DNA from: Sphingomonas ginsenosidimutans
Lineage (GTDB): Bacteria > Pseudomonadota > Alphaproteobacteria > Sphingomonadales > Sphingomonadaceae
Direction: 5' to 3'
DNA length: 64,000 nt
Assembly (NCBI RefSeq): GCF_002374835.1
Contig: NZ_NWVD01000001.1
Span: 558,001-622,000, forward strand
A program made the position numbers and the translations under genes. Numbering within the stretch: position 1 is the stretch's first letter; the number at the start of each line of letters is the position of its first letter. The notes under the pieces were generated by a model, which saw only the letters and a list, made by a program, of their open reading frames with translations, ran no database searches and was not told the DNA's origin. Shown here piece after piece: positions 35,646-43,557 of this stretch.

Positions 35646-35912
35646 ATGTTCGACCTGTTTTCCGCCGCGCTGACGCTCGCAGTCCTTGCGGCGGCGGCTC
35701 CCGCGGCCCCCGCCGCCCCGGCCACGCCGACCGCCTCGCCCGATGCGCGCGAGCGGATGGTATGCAAGCGTTTCCTCGAGACCGGCTCGCTCGTAAAATC
35801 CTACAAGACCTGCAAGACGAATGCCGAATGGGAGCGGGAGCGGGCCAATATCCGCCAGAACAACGACCGCTCGAACAGCTGTCGCATCGCCGGCGAAGGC
35901 GGCGCCTGCTGA
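35646..35912 (+). CDS. Small exported four-cysteine protein (88 aa)
   Basis: Signal peptide-like MFDLFSAALTLAVLAAAAPA followed by an Ala/Pro linker. The mature part has cysteines at 40, 56, 79 and 88, suggesting two disulfides, in the context MVCKRFLETGSL, YKTCKTNAEWERERANIR, NSCRIAGEGGAC. I know similar short sphingomonad proteins but no function. The gene lies in the centre of the island and is one of the few candidates there for an exported substrate. Start at 35646 chosen for GGGA upstream; an ATG at 35634 would add four residues. Confidence 0.7.
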   Translation: MFDLFSAALTLAVLAAAAPAAPAAPATPTASPDARERMVCKRFLETGSLVKSYKTCKTNAEWERERANIRQNNDRSNSCRIAGEGGAC

Positions 35913-35919
35913 TCCGCGC

Positions 35920-36951
35920 TCAGGGCAGCAGGGGCGCCGGGGGTGTCATCGACAACCCCAGCGCCTGTGCCGTGCGTTCGGCCCATGTCATGACGATGTC
36001 GATCTCACGCGCGTGATGATCGGCGGCAGTGCGGTGTTCGCTGGCACGGCTGCCCGCGTCGAATCGGTTGCCGAACTTGGAATGGCGGGTGAAGGCCGGA
36101 CCGGCGACGATCGCGTCGAGTGCCGCGTCGTCCAGCGTTACCCCGAATAAAGCAGCGATCGCCGCGATCGCCGCGCGCGGCTGCTCCATCAGCGTTGCAC
36201 TGTCGAACGTGCGGACCCGCTGTGGTCCGAATCGCGCCACCAGATCGCCGAACAGCGCATGCTGCCCCAGCCAGCCGACCGCCGCGACTTGCAGATCGGT
36301 GAAACCCAGCAATTCGCGGGTAGAAAATCCGAACCGCGCCATGCCGTCGTCGAGTATCCCAGTCAGCAACGTGCGCACCCACAACCGCCCTTCGATCTCC
36401 TTCTTGGCGACCGAGGTCAGGAAGGTGCGCAGCGGCGCGTGCAGCAACAGCGCGTTCGATGACGGCCGCAGCGTGAGAATCGCCGGGGCCAGCGCGTTGG
36501 CGATCGTCGAGGGCTTCACCACCACGGCCTCGCCGGGGGCGAAGGGTCGCGCCACCAGACGCAGCATATCGTCCAGGACGCTCGCCATGTCCGGACCTTG
36601 ATCACCGCGGCGGCGCCATCCGATCAGATCGTTGAAGATCACCGGCTCCTTCAGCCCCATCGCCGCGCCGGGCACGTCGAACGCACGTGCCAGCAGCGTC
36701 GAGCAGCAGAAGGCCGAGTGGAAGATGAAATGCAGCGGTGCCGGGGCGATGGCCGAGGCGATCGCGTCGCCGCGGCGCAGGACCAGCGGTGCCAGCCCGG
36801 CGGGAAGATATTCGTCGGTCAGGAACGTCGCCTGCCGATGGGTCTCGCGCGGCACGGGTAGGAAATGGACCGCATCGCCCGTCGGATCGTAGCGATGGGC
36901 GAGCCATCCGGCGTCGAGAACGGTGGGCAAACCAGACAGCGGCGTCGTCAT
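35920..36951 (-). CDS. Sulfotransferase-like P-loop protein (343 aa)
   Basis: The N-terminal half carries LHFIFHSAFCCSTLLARAFD at 73-92, placed where sulfotransferases have their PAPS loop, but with CCSTLL in place of the usual RSGTT/S. EPVIFNDLIGWRRR follows, then LLLHAPLRTFLTSVAKKEIEGR at the 3'-phosphate position, and C-terminal DAIVAGPAFTRHSKFGNRFDA. The gene at 38302-39261 encodes a paralogue sharing the P-loop, the LLH.PLR block and the IVAGP.F..SK ending. It could be a kinase- or sulfotransferase-like enzyme. The start is uncertain: the ATG at 36951 lacks a ribosome site, and the frame is open to a TTG at 37014. Confidence 0.75.
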   Translation of the reverse strand: MTTPLSGLPTVLDAGWLAHRYDPTGDAVHFLPVPRETHRQATFLTDEYLPAGLAPLVLRRGDAIASAIAPAPLHFIFHSAFCCSTLLARAFDVPGAAMGLKEPVIFNDLIGWRRRGDQGPDMASVLDDMLRLVARPFAPGEAVVVKPSTIANALAPAILTLRPSSNALLLHAPLRTFLTSVAKKEIEGRLWVRTLLTGILDDGMARFGFSTRELLGFTDLQVAAVGWLGQHALFGDLVARFGPQRVRTFDSATLMEQPRAAIAAIAALFGVTLDDAALDAIVAGPAFTRHSKFGNRFDAGSRASEHRTAADHHAREIDIVMTWAERTAQALGLSMTPPAPLLP

Positions 36952-36979
36952 CGTCACGATGTGCGCAGCGCCTTCGCCA

Positions 36980-37007
36980 TTGTCCACCCGTGGCGTTACA
37001 ATATAGG
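36980..37007 (+). promoter_or_regulatory. Candidate promoter of the TPR-hydroxylase gene (short or no leader)
   Basis: TTGTCC at 36980-36985, a 16-base spacer, TATAGG at 37002-37007. The ATG is at 37016, eight bases on, with no Shine-Dalgarno sequence before it. This stretch is AT-rich compared with its surroundings. Confidence 0.4.
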
Positions 37008-37015
37008 CTGTCAAT

Positions 37016-38305
37016 ATGGATCAGGGGGAAGTTCACCGCTTGCTGGGCGCGGCCATGGAGGCGCGGGCCGCGGGACGGCGCGATGATGCGCTGCGGCTTT
37101 TCGAGCGGCTGGTGGCGGGCGGCGTCGAACACCCGCTGGCGCTCAACGCACTCGGCATGGGGTGCCTGGCGCGCAACGATCCGGCGGCAGCGGCGGCGCT
37201 GTTCCGCCGCGCGATCGCGGCGGATGGCCATGCACCGGACCTGTGGATGAACCTAGCCCGCGCGCATCGCGACCAGCGCGACGACGCCGGCGAACGCGAT
37301 GCGCTGGAGGGCGCGCTGGCGATCGACCAGCGCCACTTCATGGCGCTGGTACGGCTCGCCGAATGGCATGAGCGGCGCGGCGAGGCGGCGGCGGCGGCCG
37401 AGCGATGGGGCCATGTGCTGGCGATGGCGCCGCTGCTGGAGGATCGGACGCCCGCGACCGATGCGTTGCTGAACCACGCGCGCGATGTCGTGGCGGACCA
37501 TTCCGCGGCCTTCGCACGCCGGGTTGAGGCGGCGCTGGCACCCGCGCGGTCCGATCTGTCCGCGCTGCAGCGGCGGCGACTGGATGCCTGCGTCGACCAC
37601 GCGCTGGGGCGCCGCGCGATCTACGCCAACCATTGCGCGGGCATGCATTTCCCGTTCCTGCCCGCCGACGAATTCTTCGACCGTGAGCATTTCCCGTGGC
37701 TGGCAACGCTGGAAGCACAGACGGAGGTTATCCGTGAGGAGTTCCTCGCGGTGTGGCGCGATGCCGGCGACGCGATCCGCCCCTATGTCGCGATGAAGCC
37801 GGGGACGCCGGAAAACAAATGGTCGCCGCTCGACGGATCGCTCGCGTGGGGCGCGATGCATCTGTGGAAGGACGGGCAGCGCGACGATGCCGTTTGCGCG
37901 CGGGTGCCGCGCACCGCTGCGGCGGTGGAGGCGCTGCCGCTGTCAGACCTGCCGGGGCGCACGCCGACGGTGTTCTTCTCGATCCTGAGACCGGGGACGC
38001 ATCTGCCCGCGCATACCGGGGTCAGCAATGTGCGGGCGATCGTCCACCTACCGCTGGTCGTTCCGCCCGATTGTAGTTTCCGCGTGGGCGGCGAGACGCG
38101 CGCGTGGGAGGAAGGGCGCGCCTGGGTATTCGACGACACGATCGAGCATGAGGCGTGGAACCGCTCGGACCAGCCGCGCGCGATCCTGATCTTTGACGTG
38201 TGGAATCCGCATATCATGCCGGAAGAACGCGACTATCTGCGCCGCTTCTTCGCCGCGACTGGCGTGGAGGCGCAGCCGGGACTGCGGCTGGGGGTGGGCG
38301 ACTAA
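37016..38305 (+). CDS. TPR-aspartyl/asparaginyl beta-hydroxylase
   Basis: 429 residues. About 1-175 are TPR-like helices (ALRLFERLVAGGVEHPLALNALG, ALFRRAIAADGHAPDLWMNLARAH). About 200-410 is the aspartyl/asparaginyl beta-hydroxylase domain. The two iron histidines are H333 (LPAHTGVSNVR) and H378 (IEHEAWNRS), with R388 as the 2-oxoglutarate ligand. These spacings match those of mammalian AspH, which also lacks a carboxylate ligand. It should hydroxylate Asp or Asn residues of a protein, or a related small substrate, using O2 and 2-oxoglutarate. The TPR part parallels that of the sulfotransferase 1.4 kb away. Its stop overlaps that of the convergent next gene. Confidence 0.88.
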   Translation: MDQGEVHRLLGAAMEARAAGRRDDALRLFERLVAGGVEHPLALNALGMGCLARNDPAAAAALFRRAIAADGHAPDLWMNLARAHRDQRDDAGERDALEGALAIDQRHFMALVRLAEWHERRGEAAAAAERWGHVLAMAPLLEDRTPATDALLNHARDVVADHSAAFARRVEAALAPARSDLSALQRRRLDACVDHALGRRAIYANHCAGMHFPFLPADEFFDREHFPWLATLEAQTEVIREEFLAVWRDAGDAIRPYVAMKPGTPENKWSPLDGSLAWGAMHLWKDGQRDDAVCARVPRTAAAVEALPLSDLPGRTPTVFFSILRPGTHLPAHTGVSNVRAIVHLPLVVPPDCSFRVGGETRAWEEGRAWVFDDTIEHEAWNRSDQPRAILIFDVWNPHIMPEERDYLRRFFAATGVEAQPGLRLGVGD

Positions 38306-39261
38306 AGCGCGGCGCCGGCCACCGCGCGAACGGCATCGTCGCCGTGGCCGGCGGCCACCTCCTGTGCCCCCGCCAGTTCGGTGGCGAGGGCATGTTCCAG
38401 CTCGGCCCGGCGCGCCAGCCGTGCGGCATTGTCGAACGCGAGCGTCGGATTCTTCGAATAGGTGGCGAACAGCGGCCCCGCGACGATGCCCGCGATCGCC
38501 GCCGGATCCAGCGGCAGCCGCAGGTGCGCCGCTGCGGCGGTCAGCACCCGTGCCGGATCGGCGAAGAACGTCTCCGCATCCAGCGAGCGCAGATCGTCGG
38601 GGCGCGCCGCGATCGCGTCGGCGAAGGCGCGCATCTGCGCCGTCCACAGGATCGCGGCGCGATGCGCGTCGGATCGGCCGTCCAGCATGCCCAGATGCGG
38701 CGTCAGCTGGGTAGTGACGCGGCGCAGCCACTCGCGATGCTGGTCGCTGCGCAGGATCGCGAGCAGATAGTCGCGTAGCGGCAGGTGCAGCAGGATCGCA
38801 CGCGCCTCGCCCAGCACCGGCCACATCCGCGGCAACAGGAAATTGACCGGCACGTTCGCCTTCACCAGCGTCGGCGCATCGGTGCGATAGCGGCGCGTCG
38901 CCATGCCCAGCACCAGTCGCAATCCGGCGTCGTCCGGGTCGATCGCCATCTGGCGAAGCGCCTGCGGTTCGCGCAGCACCAGTGCGCCGTCGAGCGCGTC
39001 CAGCGCGCGTGCCAGCAACGTCGATCCACAGTGCGCGACGTGGAAGATCCATGCGCTGGGCAGCGCGCGTGGGGCCGCCGGCAGCAGCATCGCGGCGGGC
39101 ACCCGCATCTCGCGCGGGGTGGCCGGGTCGATCCGCGCGTCGAGGAAGATCGAGCGGTGATAGGCGGCGCGATCCATCGGCACGAACACCGCATCCTGCC
39201 CCTCGAACCGCTGGAGATAATGGTCGGGCGAGGCGATCAGATCGGCGAGGGTCATCGACAT
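38302..39261 (-). CDS. Sulfotransferase-like P-loop protein, paralogue (319 aa)
   Basis: The P-loop region AWIFHVAHCGSTLLARALDA is at 70-89, followed by LVLREPQALRQMA, AILLHLPLRDYLLAILRSD and C-terminal IAGIVAGPLFATYSKNPTLAFD. All four blocks align with the protein encoded at 35920-36951, so the two are paralogues. Here the loop is CGSTLL, somewhat closer to a functional sulfotransferase loop than CCSTLL. Substrate and reaction are unknown. The start at 39261 (MSMTLADL) has no ribosome site but a TATACC box six bases upstream; an ATG two codons downstream is the alternative. It is divergent from the TauD gene across 45 bases. Confidence 0.78.
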   Translation of the reverse strand: MSMTLADLIASPDHYLQRFEGQDAVFVPMDRAAYHRSIFLDARIDPATPREMRVPAAMLLPAAPRALPSAWIFHVAHCGSTLLARALDALDGALVLREPQALRQMAIDPDDAGLRLVLGMATRRYRTDAPTLVKANVPVNFLLPRMWPVLGEARAILLHLPLRDYLLAILRSDQHREWLRRVTTQLTPHLGMLDGRSDAHRAAILWTAQMRAFADAIAARPDDLRSLDAETFFADPARVLTAAAAHLRLPLDPAAIAGIVAGPLFATYSKNPTLAFDNAARLARRAELEHALATELAGAQEVAAGHGDDAVRAVAGAAL

Positions 39262-39306
39262 GGCCGGGGTATAGCCTGACCGTGGCGGTGCGGCTATGCC
39301 GCGGAC
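39262..39306. promoter_or_regulatory. Compact divergent start region with two near-identical leaderless signals
   Basis: Reading leftwards: GGCTATACCCCGGCC then ATG; reading rightwards: GGCTATGCCGCGGAC then ATG. Each places a TATRCC box six bases before the start codon, and neither has a ribosome site. The -35 region of each promoter would overlap the -10 of the other, so the two promoters probably compete or share a regulator. Confidence 0.45.
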
Positions 39307-40302
39307 ATGGCGCATGTGTCCCTTCCCGTTGCCGGCCGCCCGCAGGTGCTGATCGAAGCCGAAGCGGGGGAGACGCTCGACCGGCTCGATCGCGAGACGA
39401 TCGTCGATCTGTACCGCACGCACGGTGCGCTGCTGCTGCGCGGGTTCGGCGCCGATGTCGCGGCGTTCCGCGGCTTCGCGAAGCGTTTCTGCCGGACCGC
39501 GGTGGTCAACGAAAGCCCAGGGCGCCGCCCGATCGACGAGGCGGCGAACATCCACACCGTCGACGGCGGGACGGGCGCGTTCGCGCTCCACCCCGAACTG
39601 TCGCGTGAGCCGTGGAAGCCGGACGCGGCGTTCTTCTGCTGCCTGTCGGCGCCCAGCCGCGGCGGGCAGACGACGATCTGTGACGGCGTTGCGCTGGTGC
39701 GCGAAATGCCGGCCGTAGTGCGCGAGGCGCTGGCCCCGCGACGGCTGTTGTACATCAAGCCGACGTGGCCGACGCTGCTGGACTATTGGCTGGGCACGCC
39801 GACGCCGGACGACGCGCGGCTGGCCGAGCCGCCGCCCGAATGCCCGTATTTCTTCCGCCGGCTGCCCAATGGGATGATCGTGCGCGCCTTCACGCGCCCG
39901 GCGCTGCATCGGCCGATGTTCACTGATGCGCCGGCGTTCGGCAATTTCCTGTTGTTCGCGCGGTTCAACAACGGGCGCCCGGACCATCCGGTGCTGGATG
40001 ACGGCCATCCGGTGCCCGAGGCGTGGCTTCAGGCGATCAAGGCCGCGGGCGATCGGCTGGCGGTGCCGATCGAGTGGCGCAACGGCGACGTGGTGATGCT
40101 CGACAACACCCGCTTCCTCCACGGGCGCACCGCGATCGTCGATCCGGGCGAGCGGCTGATCGCGACCTATTTCGGCTATGTCGACTTCGCGATCCCCGAC
40201 CCCGAGGAGCCGCGCGACGCGATCTGGCGGCGCGAGGACTTTGCCCCGCCGCTGCCGCCCGATCACCCCCGCCTGCGCGAACAGGCCGGCAGCGTCGCCT
40301 AG
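39307..40302 (+). CDS. TauD/TfdA-family 2-oxoglutarate-Fe(II) dioxygenase
   Basis: 331 residues. Iron triad H95-x-E97 (ALHPELSREPWKPDAAFF) and H272 (NTRFLHGRTAI). R283 is the likely 2-oxoglutarate ligand. The GALLLRGFG strand and CCLSAPSRGGQTTICDG block are typical. The Glu in place of the TauD Asp and the overall length point to the SyrP/clavaminate-synthase-like branch, which acts on amino acids and peptide-linked residues, rather than to taurine dioxygenase. It is the second 2-oxoglutarate oxygenase of the island. Its stop overlaps the convergent NAT stop by four bases. Confidence 0.88.
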   Translation: MAHVSLPVAGRPQVLIEAEAGETLDRLDRETIVDLYRTHGALLLRGFGADVAAFRGFAKRFCRTAVVNESPGRRPIDEAANIHTVDGGTGAFALHPELSREPWKPDAAFFCCLSAPSRGGQTTICDGVALVREMPAVVREALAPRRLLYIKPTWPTLLDYWLGTPTPDDARLAEPPPECPYFFRRLPNGMIVRAFTRPALHRPMFTDAPAFGNFLLFARFNNGRPDHPVLDDGHPVPEAWLQAIKAAGDRLAVPIEWRNGDVVMLDNTRFLHGRTAIVDPGERLIATYFGYVDFAIPDPEEPRDAIWRREDFAPPLPPDHPRLREQAGSVA

Positions 40303-41123
40303 AACAGCGCCGCCACGTCTTCCTTCGTCAGTTCGATTCCAAACATCAGCCCCAGCCGCATCCGGTAGACGCGCGGGTCGGTGATGTCGCCCTCTGCGGT
40401 CGTATCGGCCGCACGGCGGCGATAGGTGCGGTCGGTCAGGCTGGCGAAGCCGTGGGGCAGGACGATGCTGACCACATTGTGGTTCACGAACCGGCTGGCG
40501 GCGGCGGTGGCTGACCAGTGGTTGCCCATCGCCAGATCGCTGTCATGCACCATGTCGAGCGTGAAACTGTATTGCGGCCGCCAGCCATCGCCGGTGCCGC
40601 GCCCGTCGGTGGTGGCGGAGTCGCCGTCGCGCAGCAGCATCCAGCCGCCGTCGCCCGCGCGCGGATCGTCACGCACCAGCCGGAAACGCGCGCCATCGGG
40701 CGCGGTCGCCTCCGCCCCGTCCGCCAGCGGCAAAACGGGGGTGTAGCTGCCCCCGAAGCCGGCGTCGGCGATCCACCGCCCGCCGTCGATCGTCACCAGC
40801 GCGAGCGTGTGCGTCAGCGGCGGCACCGCCGTCGCGCCCAGCCACACGCGCGCCAGCAGCGGTCGCGCCTCGAACCCCAGCGCCGCCAGTGCATCGAGGA
40901 ACAGACGATTGTGTTCGAAACAATAGCCGCCGCGCCGCGCATCGACGAGTTTCGCCGCGACCGCAGCGCTGTCGATCGCGATGCCGCGGCCCAGCCGCAC
41001 GTCGAGATTTTCGAACGGGATGCGCAGCCGGTGCTGCCATTGCAGGCGCGACAGGCCGGCGGCGTCGCGGGTCGGCAGCGCGGGCAATTCGATACGGGCG
41101 ATATAGGCGTCGAGGTCGAACAT
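40299..41123 (-). CDS. nat: Arylamine N-acetyltransferase
   Basis: 274 residues. The catalytic triad is clear: C68 in RGGYCFEHN, H105 in LTHTLALV, D120 in DAGFGGSY. N-terminal LRIPFENLDVRLGR is the family signature. It transfers acetyl from acetyl-CoA to arylamines or hydrazines, and related enzymes acylate natural-product amines. It borders the island but may be unrelated to it. The start ATG at 41123 has GAGCGG close by. Confidence 0.94.
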   Translation of the reverse strand: MFDLDAYIARIELPALPTRDAAGLSRLQWQHRLRIPFENLDVRLGRGIAIDSAAVAAKLVDARRGGYCFEHNRLFLDALAALGFEARPLLARVWLGATAVPPLTHTLALVTIDGGRWIADAGFGGSYTPVLPLADGAEATAPDGARFRLVRDDPRAGDGGWMLLRDGDSATTDGRGTGDGWRPQYSFTLDMVHDSDLAMGNHWSATAAASRFVNHNVVSIVLPHGFASLTDRTYRRRAADTTAEGDITDPRVYRMRLGLMFGIELTKEDVAALF

Positions 41124-41223
41124 GCCGCTCGCGGTAGCCTGTTCGCCGGCCGATGAGAACCATCGTGGTTGACCGTGCCACGGCGCATCGCCATCCCGGC
41201 GTAAACCATTGATGGAGGCGAGG

Positions 41224-42351
41224 ATGAGCGACGTGACGGGTTTGGAACTGCGGTCGGCGGTGGATGCCGAAGGTCAGCTGACGCTCAGCCTGGAGGAGGT
41301 GACGCACGGTGCGCCCGCGGCGGACGAGGTGGTGGTGCGCGTCGAGGCGGCGCCGATCAATCCGTCGGACCTGGGGCTGCTGCTCGGCCCGGCGGACGTC
41401 GCCTCGCTGAGCGCGTCGGGGACGGCGGAGCGCCCGGTGCTGACGTTCCAGGTCCCGCGCGAGCGGATGGGCGGGGTGCGCGCGCGCATCGGCCAGTCGC
41501 TGCCGGTCGGTAACGAGGGCGCGGGGACGGTGATCGCCGCGGGTGACGAGGCGCAGGCGCTGGTCGGGCGCAAGGTGGGGATGATGGGCGGCGCGATGTA
41601 CGCGCAGTATCGCACGCTCAAGGCGCGTGACGTCGTGCCGCTGCCCGACGGTGCCAGTGCCGCGGACGGCGCGGCGATGTTCGTCAACCCGTTGACCGCG
41701 CTCGCTTTCGTCGAGACGATGCGGATGGAGGGGCACAAGGCGATCGTCCACACCGCCGCGGCATCGAACCTGGGGCAGATGGTGCAGAAGATTTGCCTGA
41801 AGGACGGCGTGCCGCTGGTGAACATCGTGCGCAGCGATGCGCAGAAGAAGATCCTGCGCGATATCGGCGCCACCCATGTCCTCAACAGCAAGGCGGAGGA
41901 TTTCCGCGCGCGGCTGGTCGATGCGATCGTGGAGACCGGCGCTACCATCGCGTTCGATGCGATCGGCGGCGGATCGCTGGGCAGCGACATCATGCAGGCG
42001 ATGGAGCAGGCCGCGAACCGCACGATGACCGAATACAGCCGCTACGGATCGAACACGTTCAAGCAGCTGTACATCTATGGCGCGCTCGATCTTGCGCCGA
42101 CCACGCTCAACCGGCTGGCGTTCGGGTTCCAGTGGAGCGTGTCCGGCTTCCTGCTGACGCCCTTCATGCAGAAGGCGGGACGCGAGGTGGTGGGGCGGAT
42201 GCGCCAGCGCGTCATCGATGAACTGACCACGACGTTCGCCAGCGGCTATACCGCGACGATCGGTCTGGCCGAAGCGCTGAACCCCGACGTGCTGCGCGCC
42301 TATGAGAAGAAGGCGACCGGCGAGAAGTATCTGATCGACCCGACGCGCTGA
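41224..42351 (+). CDS. Zinc-independent MDR-type NAD(P)H-dependent oxidoreductase
   Basis: 375 residues. GroES-like N-terminal part (VVVRVEAAPINPSDLGLLLG, VGNEGAGTVIAAGDEAQ) and a Rossmann part with IVHTAAASNLGQMVQKICLKDGVPLVNIVR. The cysteine cluster of zinc alcohol dehydrogenases is absent, so it belongs with quinone/enoyl reductase-like members. The substrate is unknown. The start at 41224 has GGAGG five bases upstream; the frame extends five codons further. Confidence 0.88.
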   Translation: MSDVTGLELRSAVDAEGQLTLSLEEVTHGAPAADEVVVRVEAAPINPSDLGLLLGPADVASLSASGTAERPVLTFQVPRERMGGVRARIGQSLPVGNEGAGTVIAAGDEAQALVGRKVGMMGGAMYAQYRTLKARDVVPLPDGASAADGAAMFVNPLTALAFVETMRMEGHKAIVHTAAASNLGQMVQKICLKDGVPLVNIVRSDAQKKILRDIGATHVLNSKAEDFRARLVDAIVETGATIAFDAIGGGSLGSDIMQAMEQAANRTMTEYSRYGSNTFKQLYIYGALDLAPTTLNRLAFGFQWSVSGFLLTPFMQKAGREVVGRMRQRVIDELTTTFASGYTATIGLAEALNPDVLRAYEKKATGEKYLIDPTR

Positions 42352-42368
42352 TGCCCACGCTCCGGCGG

Positions 42369-43541
42369 TCAGCGCAGCGCGCGGGCCGCCGGGGTATCGA
42401 GGCAGCGCAGCATCGCCGCGCGAGTCATCATCGGCCGCGCGGCGGGCGCGCGATAGACGGGAATGTCCTGCGCCACGCCGATCGCGGCGGGAGCGAAGCC
42501 GGTGTTGCCGGCGCAGGCATTGGCGAGGGCCAGCAGCCTCGACGGCGTTCGATATGCCTCGTAGCTCAGCCGGAACGTACCCCAGTGGATCGGCAGGGCG
42601 TGAGCCGCGCCCAGCCGCTGGTCGATCAGCGCGGCATCCGCGGGGCCGATATGCGCGCCCGACGCCATCTGCCCGGGCGCGAAGCGGAACGCGCCGATCG
42701 GGATCATCGCGAAGCGGATCGGGCCGAGCGCGGCGGCCTCGCGCGGCCAGTTGCCGTCGCCGAAGCCGGTGTCGCCGGCGAAGAAGATATTGCCCCCCGA
42801 CGGCAGCGTCACGACGAAGCTGGACCACAGCGCCCGGTTGCGGTCCGCAAACCAGCGGCTGCCCCAGTGGTGATTGCGCGTCACCGCCACGGATATTCCC
42901 GGCCGGAGCGCGAGGCGCCGGCCCCAGTCGAGCGCGACCGCGCGCGCACCGCTCCGCGCGATCACGCCGTCGTTGCCCAAGCTGGTCACGATCGTCGGGC
43001 GATCACGTTCCCACAGCCGGCGCAGCGTTGCCAGCTCCATGTGGTCGTAATGGTTGTGACTGACCAGAACGAGGTCGATGCACGGCAGATCGTCGAAGGC
43101 GATGCCGGGCGCGGCCACCCGGCGCGGCCCTAGCCCGAACGGGCCGGCGCGGTCGCCGAACACGGGATCGGTCAGGATACTGAGCCCCTGCGTCTGGATC
43201 AGCACGGTGGCATGCCCGATCCAGGTGACGTGCATCCGCTCGCCGATCACGCGGGCGGGCGGTCGGCTGGCGCGGACCGGAACGCGGTCGGGCCATGCCG
43301 GCCTGCCATCGTTTCCGGTCAGGTAGCTCCACACGAACCCGCGGCGGCCCGTCCGACCCGGGGGGCGCAACGTGTCGTCGTCACCATCGGGGTTGAAGAA
43401 GCGCGCGCCGTCGAAATGGTCGCTCGCCGGCCCTTCGTAATAGATGCGGTCCAGGAAGCGCGGCACGATCGTGATCGCCATTCCGCCCGCGACGACCAGC
43501 GCCAGCACCGTCGTGCCGATGACGCGCAGCGCCCGCATCAT
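42369..43541 (-). CDS. NAPE-PLD-like metallo-beta-lactamase-fold hydrolase, membrane-anchored
   Basis: 390 residues. An N-terminal transmembrane helix (about 4-26) is followed by a metallo-beta-lactamase fold with VTWIGHATVLIQ, the metal motif SHNHYDH at 161-167, FFAGDTGFGDG and a late PIHWGTF. The WIGHATVL and PIHWGTF motifs are those of N-acyl-phosphatidylethanolamine phospholipase D-like proteins (YtnP/UlaG-like L-ascorbate types are more distant). Lipid hydrolysis is likely but unproven. It is 16 bases downstream of the DUF2721 gene, so probably co-transcribed. Confidence 0.87.
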   Translation of the reverse strand: MMRALRVIGTTVLALVVAGGMAITIVPRFLDRIYYEGPASDHFDGARFFNPDGDDDTLRPPGRTGRRGFVWSYLTGNDGRPAWPDRVPVRASRPPARVIGERMHVTWIGHATVLIQTQGLSILTDPVFGDRAGPFGLGPRRVAAPGIAFDDLPCIDLVLVSHNHYDHMELATLRRLWERDRPTIVTSLGNDGVIARSGARAVALDWGRRLALRPGISVAVTRNHHWGSRWFADRNRALWSSFVVTLPSGGNIFFAGDTGFGDGNWPREAAALGPIRFAMIPIGAFRFAPGQMASGAHIGPADAALIDQRLGAAHALPIHWGTFRLSYEAYRTPSRLLALANACAGNTGFAPAAIGVAQDIPVYRAPAARPMMTRAAMLRCLDTPAARALR

Positions 43542-43557
43542 GGGCGTTCCATGACGG

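Noticed and set aside
40669..42828. A 719-codon frame spanning NAT, MDR and the NAPE-PLD-like genes on the minus strand.
   Set aside because: It crosses three well-supported genes in a different frame, without recognisable domains.
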